This document shows positions 1 through 5,755 of a stretch of DNA of 5,755 nucleotides, one piece after another (the stretch's first letter is position 1; each line of letters begins with the position of its first letter). The position numbers and the translations under genes are program-made. The notes beneath the pieces are model-generated. The model saw nothing but the letters and a program-made list of their open reading frames with translations. It was not told the DNA's origin and made no database searches. The DNA comes from an uncultured Clostridiaceae bacterium (lineage in GTDB: Bacteria; Bacillota; Clostridia; Oscillospirales; Ruminococcaceae), in assembly GCA_946411985.1 (NCBI GenBank), contig CAMKFY010000053.1, positions 1 through 5,755 on the forward strand, written 5' to 3'.

Positions 1-80
1 ATAATAACTATATATTAAAGAATTATTTTGGAGCTTTAGATTAAAGTGTAGTGTTAAATATGTTGTAATTATATTTGTGT

Positions 81-92
81 ATATGGCCATAT
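81..92. repeat. Perfect 12-bp palindrome
   Basis: ATATGGCCATAT reads identically on both strands and is one of the few G+C-containing spots in the first 120 bases. It could be an operator for a dimeric regulator. It sits about 120 bp upstream of the predicted rel -10, which is distant for a repressor site. A chance origin in A+T-rich DNA is quite possible. Confidence 0.4.
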
Positions 93-151
93 TTTTACAT
101 ATTTTTTAGATTGTTTTTGTAGTTCAGCATGGTATAGCGGTTTGCTTTTTT

Positions 152-234
152 AGGCAATGATGTTTAAACTATCTTGCCTTATGAGGTTAGTTTTAAGTTA
201 TATGTTATAATACAGGTGTTTATTATGTAAGGCA
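152..234 (+). promoter_or_regulatory. Competing inverted repeats upstream of rel
   Basis: AGGCAA (152-157) is complementary to TTGCCT (174-179). The same central segment, extended as TGCCTTA (175-181), is also complementary to TAAGGCA (228-234). The centre can therefore pair with only one flank at a time, the geometry of an alternative-pairing leader. No clear U-tract terminator follows either hairpin. The better promoter at 203-211 would start a transcript that excludes the first two arms, so an RNA role needs a transcript starting upstream. Alternatively the arms are DNA binding half-sites. Confidence 0.3.
203..211 (+). promoter_or_regulatory. Probable rel promoter (extended -10)
   Basis: TGTTATAAT is a perfect TGn extended -10 with a consensus TATAAT hexamer at 206-211. 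No good -35 lies 16-18 bp upstream, which is acceptable for an extended -10 sigma-A promoter. Transcription would begin near 217-219, giving rel an untranslated leader of about 95 nt. Confidence 0.6.
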
Positions 235-300
235 TGTTAATAAATATATAATATTAAATAATTATTTGGGTATTATTAAATTAATATGTCTACATATAAT

Positions 301-306
301 AGGGAG
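301..306 (+). promoter_or_regulatory. Ribosome binding site of rel, fixes the GTG start
   Basis: AGGGAG lies 7 nt before the GTG at 314. No comparable purine-rich site precedes the in-frame TTG at 266. An out-of-frame ATG at 312, overlapping the GTG, also lies 5 nt behind this site. Confidence 0.75.
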
Positions 307-313
307 AGAAAAT

Positions 314-2509
314 GTGGGAGATATAAAAGATTTGTTTGAAGCAATAAAAAACTCAAACAAGGTTTACGATATAGAGCTTATAAAGAAAGCATATGAATTT
401 GCTAAAAAATCTCATAGTGGGCAGTTTAGGCTTTCTGGAGAGCCATATATAACGCATCCTGTGCAGGTGGCTTTAATACTTATAGATTTTGGTATGGATA
501 ATAATTCTGTTGTGGCTGGGCTTTTGCATGACGTTGTGGAAGATACAATAGTTTCTAAGAAGATAATTGCTGCTAATTTTGGGGAAGACGTAGCTCTTTT
601 AGTGGACGGAGTTACAAAGCTTGGTAGCGTGCCACTTTCCACAAAAAGGGAACGTCAGGCGGAAAACATAAGGAAAATGTTGCTTGCTATGTCTAAAGAT
701 GTGCGAGTTATTATAATAAAATTAGCCGATAGGCTCCATAATATGCGCACTGCAAAAGGTTGGCCGCCCCAAAAAAGGCGTAATAAATCTTTGGAAACAA
801 TGGAGATATATGCGCCTATAGCTCAAAGACTTGGCATGCGGCTAATAAAAGAAGAGTTGGAAGATATAGCAATATTTTACCTAGACCCTATAGCCTACGA
901 AGAAATAACTCAAATGTTAAGAGAAAAAGAAAAGGCCAACGCCACATCGTTAAAAAGCGAGTCTTATATAAAATACGTAGAAAATATGGCATTTAACAGA
1001 ATAAAGCATATGGTTAAAGATGTTAAAATAAGCGGTAGGCTAAAAAGCCATTGCGGAATATATTTTAAAGTTTATGTTAATGGTAAAGATTGGGACGAAG
1101 TTTTTGATATATATGCCATAAGAATAATAGTAAACACTGTTGCAGAGTGTTATTTTGTGCTTGGAGCTATGCATGATATATTTACACCATTGGCGAACAG
1201 GTTTAAAGACTATATATCTACTCCAAAGCCAAATATGTATCAGAGCCTACACACCACAGTTATAGGGCCAGGCGGAGTTTCTTTTGAAATACAAATAAGA
1301 ACAAAAGATATGCATTACACTGCAGAATATGGTATAGCAGCGCATTGGAAATATAAACAGAAGGTGAATGGCAAAGCGTCTTTAGAAGATAAGCTATCGT
1401 GGATTCGGCGAATAATAGAAACGCAAAAGGAGTCTGAGTCTACAGAAGATTTTGTGCAACTTATAAAAAATGGGCTTGGCAGCGAGGAGGTTTTCGCGTT
1501 TACTCCAAATGGCGAGCTTAAAAGTTTGCCCCTTGGCAGCACAATAATAGACTTTGCATATTCCATACATTCAGAAGTTGGCAATAAAATGATAGGCGCT
1601 AAGGTGGACGGCAAAATTACGCAAATAGAGAGTAAAATAGAAATGAACCAGGTAATAGAAATAATAACCACCAAATCGTCGGCGCATGGCCCATCTCGGC
1701 GTTGGCTTAATATTGTTAAAACTAGTGAAGCTAGGAATAAAATAAGAGCTTGGTTTAAAAAGGAGCGCAGAGAAGAGAATATAGAGCAAGGTTTTGAAGA
1801 ATTAAAACGGGAATTTGTACGTAATGGGTTGCAGCTTACAAAAAGCCAGTTTAAAAGGTTTATAAAGCTTGTTTGCGAGAAATATAACTATAGCAATGTA
1901 GATGATTTTTATGCTGCTATAGGGTATAGCGGATTAAATATATCTAAAATTATGCCAGCTATTAAAAATTTTTATAATAGTTGTGAAAAGCAAGAGTTTA
2001 TAGAATCTAAAAAAGATTCAGTGTGTGAAGAGGTTCCAAACGTTGGGAGCGGCATAATTATAGATGGCGTGGATAGGTGTCTTATAAACTTCCCTAAATG
2101 TTGTAAACTGAAAAAAAATGAGCAAATAGTAGGCTTCATAACAAGAGGGCATGGTATATCTATACATTGTGTTGAGTGTAAGAACGTTTTCCCTGTTAAA
2201 GATAATTTAGATAAGCTAGATAGGCTTGTTTCTGTATATTGGAATAAAAAAAATATATATAAATATTTAATATTTTTTACAATACTTGCAAACCAAAAAA
2301 GTGATATTATAAGCCTTGTAACATCAAAATTTTCTGAATTCAAACTGCATATAAACAATTTAAAGGCAGATTTCTTGCAAGGCAACAAACTAACTATAAC
2401 AGTGTCTGTTTATATGCTACACTTAAGGCAGATAGGGCTAATTGTTCGAAATTTAAACAAAATTCAGGACGTAACAAGCGTTGAAGTGTTTAGTAAACAG
2501 GTTAGTTAA
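314..2509 (+). CDS. rel: Bifunctional (p)ppGpp synthetase/hydrolase (Rel/RelA-SpoT family)
   Basis: This cytosolic stringent-response enzyme makes (p)ppGpp from ATP and GDP/GTP, and also hydrolyses it. From the GTG at 314 the product is 731 aa, normal for Bacillota Rel; an open frame runs back to a TTG at 266, but only the GTG has a good ribosome binding site. Residues counted from the GTG: the N-terminal HD hydrolase has H48, HD at 72-73, ED at 76-77 and D139 in LADRLHNMR, so it looks intact. The synthetase domain (about 225-350) has GRLK (241-244), D265, the RFKD motif typical of bifunctional enzymes (296-299), YQS (309-311) and EIQIRT (325-330). Then come a TGS domain (about 391-454, with the DFAYSIH motif), a helical region, a CC...H...C zinc-finger-like domain (C596, C597, H618, C622) and a C-terminal ACT domain (about 640-731). 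An Arg usually found in the ATP-binding motif is Phe (residue 251). The last 8 bp overlap the convergent hydrolase gene. Confidence 0.96.
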   Translation: MGDIKDLFEAIKNSNKVYDIELIKKAYEFAKKSHSGQFRLSGEPYITHPVQVALILIDFGMDNNSVVAGLLHDVVEDTIVSKKIIAANFGEDVALLVDGVTKLGSVPLSTKRERQAENIRKMLLAMSKDVRVIIIKLADRLHNMRTAKGWPPQKRRNKSLETMEIYAPIAQRLGMRLIKEELEDIAIFYLDPIAYEEITQMLREKEKANATSLKSESYIKYVENMAFNRIKHMVKDVKISGRLKSHCGIYFKVYVNGKDWDEVFDIYAIRIIVNTVAECYFVLGAMHDIFTPLANRFKDYISTPKPNMYQSLHTTVIGPGGVSFEIQIRTKDMHYTAEYGIAAHWKYKQKVNGKASLEDKLSWIRRIIETQKESESTEDFVQLIKNGLGSEEVFAFTPNGELKSLPLGSTIIDFAYSIHSEVGNKMIGAKVDGKITQIESKIEMNQVIEIITTKSSAHGPSRRWLNIVKTSEARNKIRAWFKKERREENIEQGFEELKREFVRNGLQLTKSQFKRFIKLVCEKYNYSNVDDFYAAIGYSGLNISKIMPAIKNFYNSCEKQEFIESKKDSVCEEVPNVGSGIIIDGVDRCLINFPKCCKLKKNEQIVGFITRGHGISIHCVECKNVFPVKDNLDKLDRLVSVYWNKKNIYKYLIFFTILANQKSDIISLVTSKFSEFKLHINNLKADFLQGNKLTITVSVYMLHLRQIGLIVRNLNKIQDVTSVEVFSKQVS

Positions 2510-3143
2510 AATATATATTATTTGCTCTTTCAGCTTCTAATGTTGTGTGGCTTCCATGGCCTGGTAGAACTTTCAAATTTGCTTTTAAGTTTGCTATTCT
2601 CTTTACAGAATTTTTAATATCGCTAGAATTTCCACCATACAAATCACAACGACCCACAGCATTTTTAAATAGCGTGTCACCTGTAAATATTACTTTATTT
2701 AAAAATATGTAGCAACTGCTGCCTCTTGTGTGCCCTTTTGTGTGCATTGTTTTGAAATGGTCTTCACAAAAGGGTATTAAAATTTCATCGTCAAATGTTT
2801 TAAGTTTTTTTGGCTTTTTGAATTCTTTAGCATTTATAAAAAAACCAGCATTTTTCTCAGAATCTTCTAAAAGCTCTGCGTCTAAGCTATTTATATATGT
2901 TGGAACATCTTCAAACATGCTAAGCCCCAATATATGATCAAAATGGCCATGCGTTAAAAGAATAAATTCCACTTCAGCTTTTTTGCTATTAACCCAATTT
3001 AAAATATTTTCATCTTTAAAGCCCGGGTCTACAATTACTACCTTTTTTGAATATATGTTTAATATGGCGTAGCAATTTGTTTCTATAGGGCCTACTTTAA
3101 AGCTCTTTATTTCATATTTATTATTTAAAACATCTTCAAACAT
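2502..3143 (-). CDS. Glyoxalase-II-like metallo-beta-lactamase-fold hydrolase
   Basis: This is a 213-aa, probably cytosolic, dinuclear-metal hydrolase. The ligand set is complete: THGHFDH at 64-70 (H65, H67, D69, H70), H138 in TKGHTRGS, D156 in FTGDTLF and H196 in LPGHGSHTT. The GRCDL-YGG stretch (164-171) and the PGHG-HTT ending fit the short YcbL/YqgX-like group, which lacks the C-terminal substrate domain of true glyoxalase II (about 250 aa). That group is often annotated hydroxyacylglutathione hydrolase, but glutathione is uncommon in clostridia, so I leave the substrate open (a thioester such as another S-acyl thiol is possible). The ATG start has GGAG 6 nt upstream (3150-3153). The gene is monocistronic and convergent with rel, its stop lying inside the rel 3' end. 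There is no signal peptide or membrane segment. Confidence 0.92.
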   Translation of the reverse strand: MFEDVLNNKYEIKSFKVGPIETNCYAILNIYSKKVVIVDPGFKDENILNWVNSKKAEVEFILLTHGHFDHILGLSMFEDVPTYINSLDAELLEDSEKNAGFFINAKEFKKPKKLKTFDDEILIPFCEDHFKTMHTKGHTRGSSCYIFLNKVIFTGDTLFKNAVGRCDLYGGNSSDIKNSVKRIANLKANLKVLPGHGSHTTLEAERANNIYFN

Positions 3144-3165
3144 TTAATACTCCATAGACAAAGAA

Positions 3166-3180
3166 TTTGTATATTACAAA
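3166..3180. repeat. Inverted repeat in the hydrolase 5' leader
   Basis: TTTGTA-TAT-TACAAA is a perfect 6-bp inverted repeat with a 3-bp centre. It lies 12 bp upstream of the hydrolase GGAG ribosome binding site and just downstream of its predicted start of transcription, a position suited to an operator. A+T-rich composition makes chance plausible. Confidence 0.35.
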
Positions 3181-3220
3181 ATATTAAGTAATATAATAAT
3201 AAGCTTAATGTTATTTTGTA
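3175..3220. repeat. Imperfect long inverted repeat covering the hydrolase promoter
   Basis: The left arm 3175-3188 is TACAAAATATTAAG. The right arm 3204-3220 is its reverse complement with three extra bases (CTTAAT, GTT, ATTTTGTA), leaving a 15-nt centre. All 14 left-arm bases pair if the GTT is bulged. The predicted -10 lies in the centre and most of the -35 in the right arm. No U-tract follows, so it is not a typical terminator. It shares its left edge with the shorter repeat at 3166-3180. Confidence 0.35.
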
Positions 3221-3221
3221 A
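3193..3221 (-). promoter_or_regulatory. Candidate promoter of the hydrolase gene
   Basis: On the minus strand TTACAA (3221-3216) is followed after 17 bp by TATTAT (3198-3193). The -10 matches the sigma-A consensus at 5 of 6 positions, the -35 only weakly. The predicted leader is about 43 nt. This is the best candidate I see, but A+T-rich DNA offers many look-alikes. Confidence 0.35.
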
Positions 3222-3351
3222 TACGTATATAGCTTTATATTAGTATTTAAAACTAAATTATAATAACACGCTTAAGTTTTGCTAGCAATTTAATATAATC
3301 GGTAAATGTTAATTGTATTATTTATTTTATTAAGGGCATGAATTTTGAATT

Positions 3352-4080
3352 TTATTTAGATTTATAGCTATTCAAAAAATTCTCCAAACGTTCGCTCGAA
3401 GGGTTGTTAAACACTTCTTCCGGTGTTGCGTCTTTTAATATTGTTCCTTCACACATAAAAATGATTCTGTTAGCCATATTTTTTGCAAAGTTAATTTCAT
3501 GCGTAACACATATCATTGTTATGCCACTTTGCGCGAGCTGCTGCATAACATTTAAAACTTCGCCCACCATTTCTGGGTCTAGAGAAGATGTGGGCTCGTC
3601 AAATAATATAACTTGAGGATCCATTGCCATGGCACGCAATATAGCCACTCTTTGCTTTTGGCCGCCCGAAAGCTCTTTTGGGAAACAATTCTTTTTGTTT
3701 AATAGCCCAACGCGATCTAATAGGTCTATGGCTTTATTTACTGCTTTCTCTTTACTTATTTTTTTTAGCTTTATTGGCGCTAATGTTATATTTTCTAATA
3801 CTGTTTTATTTTCAAAAAGGTTGAAATATTGAAACACCATATTCATTTTCTGACGCACTCTATTAATATTTTTTTTATAGCTTGTTATTTCCATATTATT
3901 AAAAAATATATATCCAGAATCTGGAGTTTCTAAAAGGTTGAGGCAACGTAGTAATGTGCTTTTGCCTGCTCCAGAAGGGCCAATAATTGCTATTTTATCG
4001 CCTCTATTTATTTTGAAATTTATATTTTTTAATGCGTGGTGTGAGCCAAAATATTTCTCCAAATTTTTAACCAATATCAT
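3352..4080 (-). CDS. glnQ: Polar amino-acid ABC transporter ATPase (GlnQ family)
   Basis: This is the 242-aa ATP-hydrolysing subunit of an amino-acid importer, acting as a dimer on the cytoplasmic face of the permease. All nucleotide-binding motifs are present: Walker A GPSGAGKST (34-42), Q-loop Q84 in VFQYFNLF, signature LSGGQ (137-141), Walker B VILFDEP (157-163), D-loop SLDPE (167-171) and switch His194 in CVTHE. Length and the QKQRVAILRAMAM stretch fit the GlnQ/HisP/ArtP group. The ATG has AAAGGA 9 nt upstream. It follows the fused binding-protein/permease gene by 36 bp on the same strand, so the two almost certainly form one operon and one transporter. The symbol names the family; glutamine itself is not proven as substrate. 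I found no convincing terminator after the stop. Confidence 0.95.
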   Translation of the reverse strand: MILVKNLEKYFGSHHALKNINFKINRGDKIAIIGPSGAGKSTLLRCLNLLETPDSGYIFFNNMEITSYKKNINRVRQKMNMVFQYFNLFENKTVLENITLAPIKLKKISKEKAVNKAIDLLDRVGLLNKKNCFPKELSGGQKQRVAILRAMAMDPQVILFDEPTSSLDPEMVGEVLNVMQQLAQSGITMICVTHEINFAKNMANRIIFMCEGTILKDATPEEVFNNPSSERLENFLNSYKSK

Positions 4081-4089
4081 TAATACATT

Positions 4090-4095
4090 TCCTTT
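4090..4095 (-). promoter_or_regulatory. Ribosome binding site of the ATPase gene
   Basis: AAAGGA on the minus strand lies 9 nt before the ATG at 4080. An ATG only 1 nt after this site (4088) would give a two-codon frame whose TAA overlaps the real start, but it is too close to the site to be used normally. Confidence 0.6.
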
Positions 4096-4116
4096 CTGAA
4101 CAAAATTATAATATTC

Positions 4117-5616
4117 TTAACCATTTATTTTTTTCTCTATTATTCCTACGCCCAAACTTATAATTTTTGTTGTTAGAAAATATAATATAGTTACTGTTAT
4201 AAGCGGTAAGAAAGGCTCGTATGTGGCTGTAGATATTTGGTATGCAGCCCTGGTAAGGTCTAAAAGAGCTACGTAGCCCACCACTGCTGTTTCTTTTAAT
4301 AGGCTTATAAATTCATTACAAAGAGCAGGCACAGCATTTTTAAGCCCCTGAGGCAATACTATATATAGCATAGTTTGTATATATGTAAAACCCATAGCAC
4401 AGCCTGCTTCTGTTTGCCCTATATTTACAGCGTTTATGCCGCCTCTTAATATTTCTGCCACATATGCCGCGCTATTTAGCCCAAATGCAATTACAGCAAC
4501 TAATGTGCTGTTTTTACAAGATGCTAATATTACGTAATACATAATTAAAAGTTGAACTAAAACTGGAGTGCCTCTTATAATATCTATGTATAAGCTGCTA
4601 ATTCTAGCAATTATAGTTTTCTTGCCTTTTTTGTTTTTAGTTAATTTTAAAATAGCTAAAATAATTCCAAGTAAAAACCCTAATATAGCAGCAAATATTG
4701 TTATTTTTAGTGTTGTTATAAAGCCTTTGGAGTAGAGTTTTATCTTTTCTTTATTAAAGTTCGCCTTTAATTTATTTATAAATTTTTCACTCTTTGTTAA
4801 TGGAGCTGTATATGCGTTATTTTTTATATATTTTTCAACTAAAGCGTTATACCCTTCAGGGCCAGGGTCATTTTTTATTTCAAAAAGTGCTTTATTTATA
4901 GCATCTAAAAGCTGCCTTTTTTGTTTTGAACAAGCTATTGAATATTCTTCTGGCTTAAAGTTCAAAATAGAAGCGTCTACCACCTTCAGCTTATTTTTAT
5001 AAATTTCACCAAATGTGTTTGCTGTGTTTTCGTCAAAAATAGCCAAATCAACACGTTTATTTAAAATGTCGCTAACTATATCTGAATACCTATTATATTC
5101 TTTTAATTTAACATCTTTAAGGGTTTTAGCGCAGTCACTAGAAGTTGTGCCAGTTTGGGTGGCCACCGTTAAGCCTTTTAAGCTTTCTTCTTTTTTAATA
5201 TCTCTATTTTTAGTGGTTATTATGTATTGTGTTGTTTTTAAATATACATCCGAAAAATCTACAACTTTTGCTCGCTGTTCTGTTTTTGTCATTGCCGATG
5301 CTATAACGTCTATTTTATTATCTATGGCGGATAGTAAACTGCCAAATTCCATATCTGTTATTTCACATTGAAGCCCTATTTTTTTTGCTATAGCTTGTAT
5401 TAATTTAATGTCAAACCCGTCAACTTGGCCATTTTCGTTTACATATTCAAAAGGAGGAAATGTGGCATTTGTGCCAACTGTTAGAATACCGCTCTTTATT
5501 GTTTTAAACTTTGCATTAGAGTCTGTAGCTTTTAAGTTAAATTTTGTTCCTAACAATAGTGTTGAAATTAATATAGTTAAAAAAATAATAAATTTTGAGT
5601 ATAGCCTATTTATCAA
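4117..5616 (-). CDS. Fused amino-acid-binding protein/permease of an ABC importer
   Basis: This 499-aa protein joins an extracellular solute-binding domain to its own membrane channel. Residues 1-30 are a hydrophobic signal or anchor segment with no lipobox Cys; cleavage after LKA (30) is possible. Residues about 38-267 form a family-3 (PBPb) binding domain: TNATFPPFEY (49-58), GFDIKL (67-72), an SAMTKTEQR loop whose R115 should hold the substrate carboxylate, QTGTTS (154-159) and D195. After a Lys-rich linker (about 268-295) comes a HisM/GlnP-type permease with about five membrane segments (roughly 297-322, 351-367, 369-389, 430-452, 468-492). RGTP is at 348-351, and the cytoplasmic EAA loop reads EAG at 403-405, then G409 and LP 421-422. 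Five segments with the N terminus outside fit the extracellular binding domain. The start is TTG, chosen for the strong AAGAGGTGA site 6 nt upstream. It is the first gene of the operon with the ATPase. The substrate is a polar amino acid; the binding-site motifs look closer to arginine/glutamine types than to cystine types. Confidence 0.94.
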   Translation of the reverse strand: MINRLYSKFIIFLTILISTLLLGTKFNLKATDSNAKFKTIKSGILTVGTNATFPPFEYVNENGQVDGFDIKLIQAIAKKIGLQCEITDMEFGSLLSAIDNKIDVIASAMTKTEQRAKVVDFSDVYLKTTQYIITTKNRDIKKEESLKGLTVATQTGTTSSDCAKTLKDVKLKEYNRYSDIVSDILNKRVDLAIFDENTANTFGEIYKNKLKVVDASILNFKPEEYSIACSKQKRQLLDAINKALFEIKNDPGPEGYNALVEKYIKNNAYTAPLTKSEKFINKLKANFNKEKIKLYSKGFITTLKITIFAAILGFLLGIILAILKLTKNKKGKKTIIARISSLYIDIIRGTPVLVQLLIMYYVILASCKNSTLVAVIAFGLNSAAYVAEILRGGINAVNIGQTEAGCAMGFTYIQTMLYIVLPQGLKNAVPALCNEFISLLKETAVVGYVALLDLTRAAYQISTATYEPFLPLITVTILYFLTTKIISLGVGIIEKKING

Positions 5617-5622
5617 TTCACT

Positions 5623-5631
5623 TCACCTCTT
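5623..5631 (-). promoter_or_regulatory. Strong ribosome binding site deciding a TTG start
   Basis: AAGAGGTGA on the minus strand closely matches the AAGGAGGTGA consensus and ends 6 nt before the TTG at 5616. No in-frame ATG or GTG fits this spacing, so TTG is the probable start. The strong site may compensate for the weak start codon. Confidence 0.75.
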
Positions 5632-5645
5632 AAAATTTATGGTTT

Positions 5646-5659
5646 GTTAAATAATTAAC
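5646..5659. repeat. Short inverted repeat in the transporter leader
   Basis: GTTAA-ATAA-TTAAC is a perfect 5-bp inverted repeat with a 4-bp centre. It lies just downstream of the predicted operon transcription start and 15 bp upstream of the ribosome binding site, so it could be an operator. It is short and A+T-rich and may be chance. Confidence 0.25.
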
Positions 5660-5666
5660 TTTAAAC

Positions 5667-5695
5667 ATTATATAATATAAAGCAAATTATATAAA
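5667..5695 (-). promoter_or_regulatory. Candidate promoter of the amino-acid transporter operon
   Basis: On the minus strand TTTATA (5695-5690) is followed after 17 bp by a perfect TATAAT (5672-5667). The predicted leader to the TTG is about 45 nt. A second perfect TATAAT at 5691-5686 is an alternative with a poorer -35. No riboswitch or T-box is visible in the 139 bases between the start codon and the window edge. Confidence 0.5.
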
Positions 5696-5755
5696 GTGCG
5701 TTGTAATTTTGTGCTATATTATTTTTTTGTTAAACCTTTAAATTTTATATATTAT

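Larger units (their letters stand above)
1..313. other. Non-coding region upstream of rel
   Basis: I see no convincing gene on either strand of this very A+T-rich stretch. Any gene upstream of rel lies outside the window or ends before it. The region holds a perfect 12-bp palindrome (81-92), a T-run at 146-151, three mutually complementary segments (152-157, 174-181, 228-234), a strong extended -10 promoter (203-211) and the rel ribosome binding site (301-306). I looked for T-box, tRNA and known riboswitch hallmarks and saw none. Confidence 0.7.

Noticed and set aside
62..79. GTTGTAATT...TTTGTG resembling GTTGTAATTTTGTG at 5700-5713
   Set aside because: The match has a 3-4 base gap, is mostly T/A, and has opposite orientation relative to the nearest genes; chance is the simplest explanation.
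126..151. Possible terminator AGCA...TGCT followed by six T's for a gene left of the window
   Set aside because: The stem is only 4 bp with a long loop, and no upstream gene end is visible, so the T-run alone does not support it.
309..311. Met instead of Gly in the Rel KPN-x-YQS motif (codon near 1238) as an inactivating change
   Set aside because: I recall KPNMYQS as common in clostridial Rel proteins, so it is probably a normal lineage variant. The coordinates given here are residue numbers from the GTG start.
412..642. Open frames on the strand opposite rel, and similar frames opposite the other genes
   Set aside because: They lie entirely within conserved coding sequence of known families, have no ribosome binding sites that stand out, and their translations look like low-complexity antisense.
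3249..3280. Possible terminator after the ATPase gene (AAAACT-a-AA paired with TTAAGTTTT)
   Set aside because: The stem is nearly all A-T with a mismatch and a 14-nt loop, and no real T-run follows on the minus strand. It is also about 70 bp past the stop.
4078..4088. Two-codon frame (ATG TAT TAA) whose stop overlaps the ATPase start
   Set aside because: Its ATG is only 1 nt from the ribosome binding site, too close for normal initiation, so translational coupling is unlikely.
4105..4110. TATAAT on the minus strand between the two transporter genes, as an internal promoter
   Set aside because: No -35-like hexamer lies at a suitable distance (the spot is A-only), and TATAAT is common by chance in this DNA.

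Overview
The window is A+T-rich bacterial DNA (about one third G+C or less by eye). It has heavy use of ATA for Ile, purine-rich Shine-Dalgarno sites and frequent non-ATG starts. The four proteins resemble Bacillota homologues, most likely Clostridia. The Rel protein has PPQK-RR and KPN-M-YQS segments that I recall from clostridial Rel proteins, and the transporter has its solute-binding domain fused to the permease, as is common in low-GC Gram-positives. I cannot name a genus.

Layout: (1) 1-313 is a non-coding leader upstream of rel. It holds a 12-bp palindrome, a set of competing inverted repeats, a good extended -10 promoter and the rel ribosome binding site. (2) 314-2509 (+) encodes a full-length bifunctional (p)ppGpp synthetase/hydrolase. 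(3) 2502-3143 (-) encodes a glyoxalase-II-like metallo-beta-lactamase-fold hydrolase. It converges on rel, and the two 3' ends overlap by 8 bp. (4) 3144-3351 is a short A+T-rich intergenic region with the probable hydrolase promoter lying inside an imperfect inverted repeat. (5) 3352-5616 (-) is a two-gene operon for amino-acid uptake: a fused substrate-binding protein/permease (TTG start, strong ribosome binding site), then 36 bp, then its GlnQ-type ATPase. (6) 5617-5755 is the operon's upstream region with a plausible promoter.

How the genes fit together: Rel makes and degrades the alarmone (p)ppGpp when amino acids run short, and the operon encodes a complete ABC importer for a polar amino acid. 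The two could be linked physiologically through amino-acid supply, but nothing here shows co-regulation. The hydrolase often sits near rel in clostridia; here its orientation is opposite.

No mobile elements, CRISPR arrays, tRNA/rRNA genes or convincing intrinsic terminators were found. The gene content is ordinary. The items most worth a second look are local: overlapping AUG/GUG starts at rel, competing repeats upstream of rel, and the terminator-less convergent overlap. I see no evidence of a new multi-gene system.
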